Below are positions 1-8,410 of a stretch of 64,000 nucleotides of DNA, piece by piece. How positions within the stretch are numbered: position 1 is the first letter of the stretch; each line of letters begins with the position of its first letter. The position numbers and the translations under genes were made by a program. This stretch comes from Flavobacteriaceae bacterium (GTDB lineage: Bacteria > Bacteroidota > Bacteroidia > Flavobacteriales > Flavobacteriaceae), in NCBI GenBank assembly GCA_021739635.1, contig JAIPBH010000001.1:231209-295208 (forward strand), read 5' to 3'. The notes beneath the pieces were generated by a model. The model ran no database searches. It was given only the letters and a program-made list of their open reading frames with translations, and was not told where the DNA came from.

Positions 1-187
1 AATCAAATCAATTAACAATAGTGATGACAATATCTATATACAATCTGTTAGCTTGAATGGAAAGGAAATAGATAGAAATTATATCACTCATAAAAAAATT
101 CAACAAGGAGGAGTCTTAGTTTTTACAATGGGAAATACACCAAATAAAACCAGAAAAAACAGTATGGCAATATCCTCTAAAATTTAA
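1..187 (+). CDS. GH92 alpha-mannosidase, C-terminal fragment (partial, 5' end outside window)
   Basis: Only the last 61 codons are present, read in the frame that begins at base 2 and stops at TAA 185-187. The tail has the typical end of the GH92 C-terminal beta-sandwich domain: a segment YIQSVSLNGKEI, then a Thr-His pair and a GGVLVFTMGNTPN segment. The complete GH92 ending at 14296 has the matching YIQSATLNKKPY and GGTLEYQL segments in the same order. GH92 enzymes are calcium-dependent exo-acting alpha-mannosidases, usually periplasmic or surface lipoproteins. The gene lies 26 bp before the GH20 gene, so it is probably the upstream member of the same operon. Linkage specificity cannot be judged from this fragment. 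Confidence 0.8.
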   Translation, partial: IKSINNSDDNIYIQSVSLNGKEIDRNYITHKKIQQGGVLVFTMGNTPNKTRKNSMAISSKI

Positions 188-213
188 AACAAAACCATCT
201 ATAAATTTATAAA

Positions 214-2586
214 ATGAAAACATTACATCAAATTTTAGTAGTAATAGTAATAATTATTTTTTGTTCCTGTGCAAAACAAAAAGTATTTACTGAAAAAGAT
301 ATTCAAATCATTCCTAAACCAGCAGAGTTACAACTTTCAAACGGTGTATTTGAGTTTTCAGAAAACACCAAGTTTGTGGTTGCTGACGACTTTCAAAAAG
401 AAATTTCTAATGCTTTAATTTCAAAATTTGAAAAAGCGGCAGGATGGAAACCAGAAATGACTAATATTGTTCCAAATAGCAATTATGTGCAATTTAACGT
501 TGATGATACTTTAAAGGATGAAGCATATCAGTTAACTGTAAGTAAAGATAATATTAATATAACCGCTAAAGATAATGCTGGTTTTATTTATGGTTTAGAA
601 ACCATAAGACAATTGCTTCCTACTGCAATTGAAAGTAACGACCTTGTATCTAATACAGAATGGATTATACCTGCTCTTACTATAAAAGACCAGCCACGGT
701 TTCAATACAGAGGTTTGATGTTAGATGTATCACGTCACTTTTTTAATGTTGATTATGTAAAAAAAACCATCGATCGTTTGGCAATGCATAAAATGAATGT
801 ATTGCATTTACATTTGGTAGACGACCAAGGATGGCGCATTGAAATCAAAAAATATCCGAAATTAACAGAGGTTGGAGCTTACAGAAATGGAACCATAGTT
901 GGGCATTATCCAGGAAGTGAAAATGAAAACAAAAGAGAAGGAGGCTTCTATACTCAAGAAGAAATTAAAGATATTGTAGCTTATGCTTCAAAAAAGAATG
1001 TGACTATTATTCCGGAAATTGAATTGCCAGGACATAGTAGTGCAGCCATTGCGGCTTATCCTTATTTAAGCTGTTTTCCAGAGGAACCGACCACTGTTCC
1101 CCATAATATGATGTCTGAAACTTCAAAAGAATTACAAGAAAAAGGTCAGATAAAAATCGTTCAAGAATCATGGGGTGTATTTAAGGATATTTATTGTGCA
1201 GGCAACGAAGAAACATTCACATTTTTAGAAGATGTATTAAGCGAAGTTTTACCGTTATTTCCGTCAAAATATATTCATGTTGGTGGTGATGAAGCCATTA
1301 AACCTCATTGGGAAATTTGCCCTAAATGTCAAAAAAGAATCAAAGAAGAAGGCCTTAAAGACGAGCATGAATTGCAAAGTTATTTTATAGAACGCATAGA
1401 GCAATTTGTTAATTCAAAAGGCAAAAAAATAATAGGGTGGGATGAAATACTAGAAGGTGGTTTAGCACCTCAAGCCACGGTAATGAGTTGGAGAGGCACT
1501 AAAGGAGGCATTGAGGCTGCAGAACAAGGCCATGATGTGATTATGACACCTGGAACTCATTGTTATTTTGATCATTGTCAAGGCCCAGAAAATGAAGAGC
1601 CTTTATCCATTGGTGGGTATACCCCAATAAGCAAAGTCTATCAATTTGATCCTGTTGTAGACACCATGACTCCTGAAGAAGCAAACTATGTTTTAGGTGG
1701 TCAAGCAAATCTTTGGTCTGAATATATAACAATAACGCAACATTCTGAATACATGATTTTTCCGAGACTGGCGGCGATGGCAGAAGCTTTATGGAGTCCA
1801 AAAGAATCACGTGATTGGAATGATTTTTCACCGAGAATTGAAAGCATGTTCAAACGCTATGATTATTTGGGAATAAACTATGCTAAAAGTATGTATTTAA
1901 TAACACCTAAAGTAAGTGTGGATTTAGATAAGAAGGCAGTATACTTATCTTTAAAAAATGAATTTACAAATGCAGATATTCGTTATGTTTTGGGTGATAA
2001 AAACCTTGATGAAACTGCTGCAAAATATACAGATTCAATAGAAATTAAAGAAACAACCATTATAAAAGCTTCATTGTTTAAAAACAATAAACCAGTTGGT
2101 AAGACTTTTACAGACACCATTACATTTCATAAAGCTGTAGCACAGAAGGTTGAATATATAACTCCATACAGTGATGATTATAAAGGTGCTGGAGCTTTTG
2201 GAATGGTCAATGCTCTACGAGGAACTGAAAACTTTCATGATGGTCAATGGCAAGCATGGTTAGGTGATGATATGGGAGTTATTATTAATTTAGATGAAGA
2301 ACAAAGCATACAACAAGTAAAGGTTGGCTCAATAGAAAATCAAGGATCAGATATTTATTTTCCTATATCAGTAAAAGTATATGTTTCAGAAGATGGTAAT
2401 ACTTACGAAGAAGTTGGAAAAGTTGATCGCTCGTTTGCAATCAATTCAAATACTGAATTAAAAGATTTTATAATTGATTTTAAACCTGTAAAGGCAAAGT
2501 TTGTAAAAGTAATTGCAGCCAATTTAAAAATAACTCCAAGCGGAGGTAAAGCATGGTTGTTTATTGATGAAATAATTGTTGAATAA
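214..2586 (+). CDS. GH20 beta-N-acetylhexosaminidase lipoprotein
   Basis: Predicted exo-beta-N-acetylhexosaminidase that removes terminal beta-linked GlcNAc or GalNAc. The N-terminus is a short hydrophobic signal ending FCSC, a plausible lipobox, so the protein should be lipid-anchored. Domains in order: GH20b-type N-domain (about 26-150), TIM-barrel catalytic domain (about 155-545) with the family signature HVGGDEA, the catalytic Asp359-Glu360 pair being used in substrate-assisted catalysis, a chitobiase C-terminal-like domain (about 570-640), and a discoidin (F5/8C)-like module (about 650-790) ending AWLFIDEIIVE. The C-terminal module recurs on three other proteins of this locus. 790 residues is normal for multi-domain Bacteroidetes GH20s. 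In an N-glycan locus the natural substrate would be antennary GlcNAc. Exact linkage is not readable. Confidence 0.92.
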   Translation: MKTLHQILVVIVIIIFCSCAKQKVFTEKDIQIIPKPAELQLSNGVFEFSENTKFVVADDFQKEISNALISKFEKAAGWKPEMTNIVPNSNYVQFNVDDTLKDEAYQLTVSKDNINITAKDNAGFIYGLETIRQLLPTAIESNDLVSNTEWIIPALTIKDQPRFQYRGLMLDVSRHFFNVDYVKKTIDRLAMHKMNVLHLHLVDDQGWRIEIKKYPKLTEVGAYRNGTIVGHYPGSENENKREGGFYTQEEIKDIVAYASKKNVTIIPEIELPGHSSAAIAAYPYLSCFPEEPTTVPHNMMSETSKELQEKGQIKIVQESWGVFKDIYCAGNEETFTFLEDVLSEVLPLFPSKYIHVGGDEAIKPHWEICPKCQKRIKEEGLKDEHELQSYFIERIEQFVNSKGKKIIGWDEILEGGLAPQATVMSWRGTKGGIEAAEQGHDVIMTPGTHCYFDHCQGPENEEPLSIGGYTPISKVYQFDPVVDTMTPEEANYVLGGQANLWSEYITITQHSEYMIFPRLAAMAEALWSPKESRDWNDFSPRIESMFKRYDYLGINYAKSMYLITPKVSVDLDKKAVYLSLKNEFTNADIRYVLGDKNLDETAAKYTDSIEIKETTIIKASLFKNNKPVGKTFTDTITFHKAVAQKVEYITPYSDDYKGAGAFGMVNALRGTENFHDGQWQAWLGDDMGVIINLDEEQSIQQVKVGSIENQGSDIYFPISVKVYVSEDGNTYEEVGKVDRSFAINSNTELKDFIIDFKPVKAKFVKVIAANLKITPSGGKAWLFIDEIIVE

Positions 2587-2722
2587 CATATAAATTTTGG
2601 AATTTTTTTTGAAATAGAATTTTGTATCTTTTGTTATTCAATAAACTGAATAATAATTATTTATGAGACAATTTATTATGTGATATATGATTTTTATTAC
2701 CAAATAATTAGAAATAATAATA

Positions 2723-5086
2723 ATGACCGATAAAAAAAACAAAAGCAAGTGGGTTTTGGCATTGTATTTTATAATACCATTCATTACTGTAATATTGGTG
2801 AAATACATCATTGGAATAAACAAAGACAGCTACCAACCTTTGATGGTAGGAAATAAAGGACATGATTCTGAAAAAGTTGAAGTTGCTGGTAACAAAATTT
2901 TGAAATTGCCAGATACTGTTGATTTTATTTTTCATGTTAAGCCCATTCTTTCTGATAGATGCTATCTATGCCATGGTCCGGATGAAAAAACCCGCGAGGC
3001 AGGTTTACGATTTGATACCAAAGAAGGTGCTTTTGCTGCTTTAGGTAAGCATTTAGACAGATATGCTATTGTAACAGGAGATGTGAAATCAAGCATGTTA
3101 GTATCTAAAATAAATAGCACGGATCCAGAAACGGTAATGCCACCTAAAAATTCTAATCTTAGCTTAACAGATTATGAGAAACAGATACTAGCAAAATGGA
3201 TAGAACAAGGTGCTGTTTGGAAAGATCATTGGTCTTTTATTTCACCCCAAAAAAAATCATTACCAAAAGTGTCTAACCCAAAATGGGTAAGAAATGAGAT
3301 AGATTATTTTATTTTAAATAGGTTAGATCAAGAAGGACTAATCCCTTCTGAAAAAGCAAAAAAAGAAAAACTTATTAGAAAAGTCTATTTTGATTTAACA
3401 GGTCTGCCACCTACACCTTCAGATATTGATAATTTTATAAACGATACAAACGCCAATGCTTACGAAAAGGTAGTTGATAAACTTTTAGCATCACCAGCTT
3501 ATGGTGAGCGCATGGCTTCTAGCTGGTTAGATGTTGCTAGATATGCCGATACACATGGCTATCAAGACGATTTAGAACGCGTTATGTGGCCATGGAGAGA
3601 TTGGGTAATAAATGCTTTTAACAGAAATTTGCCTTATGACCAATTTATAAAATGGCAATTAGCAGGCGATTTAATACCCAATGCCACCCTTGACCAAGTT
3701 TTAGCTACTGGCTTTAACAGAAATCATAAAATAACACAAGAAGGCGGCGTAATAGATGAAGAATATCGAGTAGAATATGTCATGGATCGCGCTAATACTA
3801 CGTCAAAAGCTATTATAGGTTTAACTATGGAATGTGCCCGCTGCCATGACCATAAATACGATCCAATTTCACAAAAAGAATATTATAGTTTTTATAGTTT
3901 TTTCAATAAACTGGAAGAAAAAGGACGAATTGAATATAATGAAATTCCTAAACCAAACATCAAAATCACTCCTAAGGAGGTTCATGAGGCATTGCCTTTT
4001 ATAAACTTGCCAGATTCTATCAATGAAGTAGAAGTTATGGTCATGAAGGATGAGGCTCAAAACAGAAAAACCTATGTGCTTAAACGTGGGCAATATGATG
4101 CACCACAAGAAGAGGTTTTTCCTAGTACCCCTAAAGTAGTTTTGCCTTTTTCTGATTCATTTCCTAAAAACAGATTAGGTCTAGCCGACTGGTTTTTTAG
4201 TGAAAAAAATACCTTAACGGCAAGAGTAGAAGTAAACAGGATGTGGCAACATATTTTTGGAGTGGGTATTGTTTCTACCTCATCTGATTTTGGAAGCCAA
4301 GGCGCTTTACCTTCTCACCCTGAACTTTTAGATTGGCTAGCCGTAACCTTTAGAGAAGAAGGTTGGGATATGAAAAAAATGTACAAACGTATGGTGATGT
4401 CTAGCACCTATCAACAAACATCAAAAGTAACACCAGAACTTCTGGAAGCCGATCCTGGAAATGTTTTTCTAGCTAGAAGTTCCCGCAATAAGCTAAGCGC
4501 CGAAATGATTCGAGATAACGCTTTAGCGGTAAGTGGTTTATTAAACAATAAAATTGGAGGCCCTAGTGTAAAACCATATCAGCCACCAGGTTTGTGGGAA
4601 GAAACAACCTCTGGACAAGGACTAACAAAATACATTCAAGACACGGGTGAAAATAGCCATAGAAGAAGTCTATATACATTCTGGAAACGTACTGTACCAC
4701 CTCCGTCTATGATGACTTTTGATGCTCCTACCAGAGATTTATGTGAAGTGAAACGCCAAAAAACTAGTACGCCTTTACAAGCCTTGGTTATGTTAAACGA
4801 CCCTCAACTTATAGAGGCTGCTGAGTATTTGGCAAAAAACACTTTAAAAGCAGAAGGCTTATCAGATGAAGATAGAATTAAAAGTATCTTCAGAAAAATA
4901 ACATCTCGTTTTCCTGATGAGACAGAAACTAAAGAACTGATGAAATATTTGGAAAATGCAGAAAATAATTTTGAAACATCAAAAAAAAATTATATAAAAT
5001 CGAAAGTGACTTCTAAAGTAGAATATGCTTATACGGCATTGACAAGTTTAATTTTTAATCTGGACGAAGCTATAATTAAAGGATAA
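2723..5086 (+). CDS. PSCyt1 / DUF1549 / DUF1553 (PSD1-type) membrane-anchored cytochrome-like protein
   Basis: Planctomycete-type protein with an N-terminal transmembrane anchor (about 10-31), then a PSCyt1 cytochrome-c-like domain carrying the haem motif C80-YL-C83-H84, then DUF1549 (about 190-400, with the family phrase LTGLPPTPSDID) and DUF1553 (about 480-740, with NRMWQHIFG). A second CxxCH, C371-AR-C374-H375, lies in the DUF1549 region, as is usual in this family. Function is not established for the family; haem binding and a role in extracytoplasmic redox chemistry are inferred. It is followed after 4 bp by a DUF1501 gene, the classic partner. The 136 bp upstream of it is the first sizeable gap after the GH20 gene. 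Its place inside a glycan-degradation operon is unusual. Confidence 0.88.
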   Translation: MTDKKNKSKWVLALYFIIPFITVILVKYIIGINKDSYQPLMVGNKGHDSEKVEVAGNKILKLPDTVDFIFHVKPILSDRCYLCHGPDEKTREAGLRFDTKEGAFAALGKHLDRYAIVTGDVKSSMLVSKINSTDPETVMPPKNSNLSLTDYEKQILAKWIEQGAVWKDHWSFISPQKKSLPKVSNPKWVRNEIDYFILNRLDQEGLIPSEKAKKEKLIRKVYFDLTGLPPTPSDIDNFINDTNANAYEKVVDKLLASPAYGERMASSWLDVARYADTHGYQDDLERVMWPWRDWVINAFNRNLPYDQFIKWQLAGDLIPNATLDQVLATGFNRNHKITQEGGVIDEEYRVEYVMDRANTTSKAIIGLTMECARCHDHKYDPISQKEYYSFYSFFNKLEEKGRIEYNEIPKPNIKITPKEVHEALPFINLPDSINEVEVMVMKDEAQNRKTYVLKRGQYDAPQEEVFPSTPKVVLPFSDSFPKNRLGLADWFFSEKNTLTARVEVNRMWQHIFGVGIVSTSSDFGSQGALPSHPELLDWLAVTFREEGWDMKKMYKRMVMSSTYQQTSKVTPELLEADPGNVFLARSSRNKLSAEMIRDNALAVSGLLNNKIGGPSVKPYQPPGLWEETTSGQGLTKYIQDTGENSHRRSLYTFWKRTVPPPSMMTFDAPTRDLCEVKRQKTSTPLQALVMLNDPQLIEAAEYLAKNTLKAEGLSDEDRIKSIFRKITSRFPDETETKELMKYLENAENNFETSKKNYIKSKVTSKVEYAYTALTSLIFNLDEAIIKG

Positions 5087-5090
5087 AATT

Positions 5091-6551
5091 ATGGAAGAAA
5101 TATCAAAACATTTTTTAAACAACAATAGACGACATTTCCTAAAAAAAATGGGCTTGGGGATTGGCGGTTTAGCAGCGGCTTCATTATTAGATCCGTTTTC
5201 TTCACTTGCCACAGAAAACACAGCAATTAATCCTTCGGCATTGAATTTGCCACATTTTGCACCAAAAGCAAAACGTGTTATTTACTTATTTCAAAGTGGA
5301 GGTCCATCACAATTGGAGCTTTTTGATTATAAACCATTACTTAATAAAATGAGAGGTCAAGACCTTCCTGAATCGGTTAGAAATGGACAAAGATTAACAG
5401 GAATGACTTCTGGTCAAGACAAATTTCCTTTGGTTGGCAGCAATTTTAAATTTGACCAATATGGAGAGTCAAGAGCATGGGTTAGTAATTTAATGCCTTA
5501 TACCGCAAAAGTTGTTGACGAATTATGCTTTATAAAATCGATGAATACAGAAGCTATAAATCATGACCCCGCTATTACCTTTTTTCAAACAGGTTCACAA
5601 CAAGCAGGCAGACCCAGTATGGGCTCTTGGATGAGTTATGGTTTAGGTAGTTTAAATGAAAATCTTCCCACATTTACAGTCCTATTGTCAAGAGGAACAG
5701 GGCGCCCTTTTTCACAGCCTTTATATTCCCGACTTTGGGGGAACGGGTTTTTAAGTTCGTTACATCAAGGTGTTCAATTTAGATCTGGTAAAGATCCTGT
5801 TTTGTATTTAAAAGATCCCGATGGTATGTCTAGAAATGACAGAAGACAAATGCTGGATTATATCAATAAATTAAACGAAAAACAAGAAGCAGAGTTTGGA
5901 GACCCTGAAATTAATAGCAGAATAGCACAATATGAAATGGCCTATCGCATGCAAACATCTGTTCCAGATACCATGAATATTGAAGATGAGCCAGAACATA
6001 TCATTCAAATGTATGGCATGGATTCTTTAGTTCCTGGTACCTATGCTGCTAATTGTTTATTAGCAAGACGTATGGTAGAACGTGATGTAAGATTTGTTCA
6101 GTTATATCATATGGGTTGGGATCAGCATTTTAACCTGCCTTCTCAAATTGAAAAGCAAGCCAAAGACATAGATCAAGCAACGGCCGCTTTAATTATGGAT
6201 TTAAAACAAAGAGGACTATTAGAGGACACTTTGGTTGTTTGGGGCGGAGAGTTTGGAAGAACCAACTACAGTCAGGGCGTTTTAACTGATACGGATTATG
6301 GTAGAGACCACCACCCAAAATGTTTTACCATGTTTATGGCAGGCGGTGGTGTTAAACCCGGATTTACTTATGGGGAAACCGATGATTTTGGATATAACAT
6401 AGTTAAAGACCCTGTGCATGTGCACGATTTACAAGCAACAATCATGCACCTTATGGGCATTGATCATACTAAATTCACCTATAAACATCAAGGAAGACGC
6501 TTTAGGTTAACCGACGTGTCGGGCCATGTAGTTAATGATCTTATAACGTAA
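5091..6551 (+). CDS. DUF1501 family protein (alkaline-phosphatase/sulfatase superfamily-like), Tat-exported
   Basis: 486-residue DUF1501 protein. The N-terminus has a twin-arginine signal (R13-R14-HFLKK followed by a Gly/Ala-rich hydrophobic stretch), so a folded, perhaps metal-loaded, protein is probably exported by Tat. Family hallmarks seen: YLFQSGGPSQLELFDYKP near residue 65, the NHDPAITFFQTG segment, GWDQHFNLP, and GGEFGRTNYSQG with downstream GRDHHPKCF, residues that in this superfamily usually bind metal. DUF1501 proteins are encoded next to PSD1 proteins in Planctomycetes and some Bacteroidetes, and their reaction is unknown. It starts 4 bp after the preceding cytochrome-like gene and is 12 bp from the next gene, so co-transcription and joint function are likely. 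A hydrolase acting on phosphate or sulfate esters is possible but not shown. Confidence 0.88.
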   Translation: MEEISKHFLNNNRRHFLKKMGLGIGGLAAASLLDPFSSLATENTAINPSALNLPHFAPKAKRVIYLFQSGGPSQLELFDYKPLLNKMRGQDLPESVRNGQRLTGMTSGQDKFPLVGSNFKFDQYGESRAWVSNLMPYTAKVVDELCFIKSMNTEAINHDPAITFFQTGSQQAGRPSMGSWMSYGLGSLNENLPTFTVLLSRGTGRPFSQPLYSRLWGNGFLSSLHQGVQFRSGKDPVLYLKDPDGMSRNDRRQMLDYINKLNEKQEAEFGDPEINSRIAQYEMAYRMQTSVPDTMNIEDEPEHIIQMYGMDSLVPGTYAANCLLARRMVERDVRFVQLYHMGWDQHFNLPSQIEKQAKDIDQATAALIMDLKQRGLLEDTLVVWGGEFGRTNYSQGVLTDTDYGRDHHPKCFTMFMAGGGVKPGFTYGETDDFGYNIVKDPVHVHDLQATIMHLMGIDHTKFTYKHQGRRFRLTDVSGHVVNDLIT

Positions 6552-6563
6552 TATCAAAAAAAC

Positions 6564-7607
6564 ATGAGTCGTAGAAAGTTTTTAAAACAAACCTCACTAG
6601 CTTCACTTGGCATACTTGCATCCCCAATGTATAGCAGTGCTTTTTCATTTAATTTTAATAGTGATGTTATTATAGGTCATAACTCGCATCGTTATAAAGT
6701 AGATATGAACTGGGGCAATTTAAATCCTTTAAAAACACCTGTAAAAGATTGTCATGAAATGGTACAAGACTCTAAAGGACGTATTGTTTTGCTGACTAAC
6801 CACACCAAAAACAATGTTATTATTTATGATAAATTTGGTAAACTGCTTGAAACTTGGGGAACAAATTTTCCAGGTGGTCATGGACTAACATTGGTTAAAG
6901 AAAATGGCGAAGACTTTTTGTTAATTACTGATTACGAAAGACATCAGGTTATAAAAACAACTATTCATGGGAAAGTGATTTTTGAAATAGACTACCCTGC
7001 AGATTCAGGAAAATATAAGAGTAAAGACGAATTTAAACCGACAGAGACTACAGTTATTGAAAATGGGGATTTTTATGTAGCCGATGGTTATGGCAACCAG
7101 TATATCATGCACTATAACCATAATGGGGAGTTACTCAATATTTTTGGTGGTAGGGGCACTGATGATTCTCAATTTTTAAATGCTCATGGGATTTGTTACG
7201 ATAACCGAGATAAAAATAACCCAGTGCTTCTGGTAACAGCAAGAGAACTTAATATACTTAAGAGGTTCAGTTTAGACGGTACTTATTTATCTTCTGTAAA
7301 AGTACCAGGCGCGCTAATTTGTAGACCTGTAATCCATAAGAATGATATTTATTTTGCGGTATTAAAATCTAAAAATGCATCTAATGATGACTCAGGGTTT
7401 TTATTAATTATGAACGATAAAAACGAGGTCGTTTCGTGTCCTGGAGCAACGTTTCCAACATATACAAATAATGAATTGGAAGAGCTTTATCAAACAGTAA
7501 GGTTATTTCAACATCCACATGATGTTTGTATTGATGACGATGAAAATATGTATGTAGCCCAATGGAATTCAGGACAAACATATCCTATAAAACTAACACG
7601 AGTATGA
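6564..7607 (+). CDS. NHL-repeat beta-propeller protein, Tat-exported
   Basis: 347-residue protein starting MSRRKFLKQTS, a twin-arginine signal, followed by beta-propeller-type repeats. Recurring phrases of the kind GHGLTLV, NAHGICYD and QHPHDVCIDDDENMYVAQW are typical of NHL/6-bladed propellers related to peptidyl-glycine lyase and SMP30-like proteins. No catalytic set can be pinned down by eye, so it may be an enzyme or a binding scaffold. The stop codon overlaps the start of the next gene by 4 bp (ATGA), implying translational coupling. It shares its Tat route with the DUF1501 protein just upstream, which supports a common periplasmic complex or pathway. Confidence 0.8.
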   Translation: MSRRKFLKQTSLASLGILASPMYSSAFSFNFNSDVIIGHNSHRYKVDMNWGNLNPLKTPVKDCHEMVQDSKGRIVLLTNHTKNNVIIYDKFGKLLETWGTNFPGGHGLTLVKENGEDFLLITDYERHQVIKTTIHGKVIFEIDYPADSGKYKSKDEFKPTETTVIENGDFYVADGYGNQYIMHYNHNGELLNIFGGRGTDDSQFLNAHGICYDNRDKNNPVLLVTARELNILKRFSLDGTYLSSVKVPGALICRPVIHKNDIYFAVLKSKNASNDDSGFLLIMNDKNEVVSCPGATFPTYTNNELEELYQTVRLFQHPHDVCIDDDENMYVAQWNSGQTYPIKLTRV

Positions 7608-8398
7608 GAACATTTTTATACGCTTTTGTCATTTCAGGTATTTTGTTTAATTGTTCCGTTAAGAACAAAACCACATTTTTGCAGCCAAACACGGTTAGTT
7701 TAGCACAACCCAGAGTAATGGCATCCAATAACTTAATAGACTCATTTGTTACTATTAGCGCAAATTTAAAATTGGATGGGATATCCATTCACTACACCTC
7801 CAATGGTGAAGAGCCAACATTATTATCCCCAAAATACAAGTATCCTATTAAAGCTTCAGAACCTATTATTTATAAATTTAAAGCATTTCATCCAGATTGT
7901 AATCCCAGTGAAACTATGGAATTACCACTTTACAAAAAAGGATTGAATGTTGATGCTATTGTTTGGCATACAAATCCTAATGAAAAATATGCTGGACAAG
8001 GACCAATAACTTTAATTAATGATAAACTGGCATCTTTTATTTTTAGTGATTCACAATGGGTTGGATTTGATTCATTAGCCTCTGCAACCATTTCATTTAA
8101 AAAGAAAACTTTTGTAGAAAGCATATCTCTGCGTTATTTAAATGATATGGCTTCGTGGATATTTCCACCCGAAAGTGTTTCTGTATATATAGATGAAGAA
8201 CCCTTTTATAAAAACACCACCAGTCCAGAACTTCTGAAAGAAATGCTTCCAAGAGAAATTAAATCGATTAGTCTTTCAATTAAAAAAGAAGTAACCTCTT
8301 TAAGAATAGAAGTTAATAATTTAAAATCGATACCTGCGTGGCATGAAGGACAAGGACAAAAAGCTTGGCTGTTTATGGATGAATGGATTGTAAACTAA
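7604..8398 (+). CDS. Lipoprotein with chitobiase C-terminal-like and discoidin-like domains only
   Basis: 264-residue protein. The chosen start is ATG 7604, which overlaps the preceding stop and gives a clean lipoprotein signal (hydrophobic stretch then LFNC). An in-frame ATG at 7562 would add 14 residues ahead of the signal and is less likely. Residues about 25-105 look like a CHB_HEX_C domain (a phrase IHYTSNGEEPT, as in chitobiase C-terminal domains). Residues about 110-264 match the discoidin-like module of the GH20 and GH163 proteins, ending KAWLFMDEWIVN. There is no catalytic domain, so it is probably a surface or periplasmic glycan-binding or docking lipoprotein. It sits between the NHL protein and the cytochrome-LRR protein, which carries the same two domains at its C-terminus. 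Confidence 0.8.
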   Translation: MRTFLYAFVISGILFNCSVKNKTTFLQPNTVSLAQPRVMASNNLIDSFVTISANLKLDGISIHYTSNGEEPTLLSPKYKYPIKASEPIIYKFKAFHPDCNPSETMELPLYKKGLNVDAIVWHTNPNEKYAGQGPITLINDKLASFIFSDSQWVGFDSLASATISFKKKTFVESISLRYLNDMASWIFPPESVSVYIDEEPFYKNTTSPELLKEMLPREIKSISLSIKKEVTSLRIEVNNLKSIPAWHEGQGQKAWLFMDEWIVN

Positions 8399-8410
8399 TT
8401 TGAATGTGGA

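Noticed and set aside
7562-7603. Upstream in-frame ATG for the CHB/discoidin lipoprotein
   Set aside because: It would put 14 polar residues ahead of a clear lipoprotein signal. The ATGA overlap at 7604 is the usual coupling arrangement.
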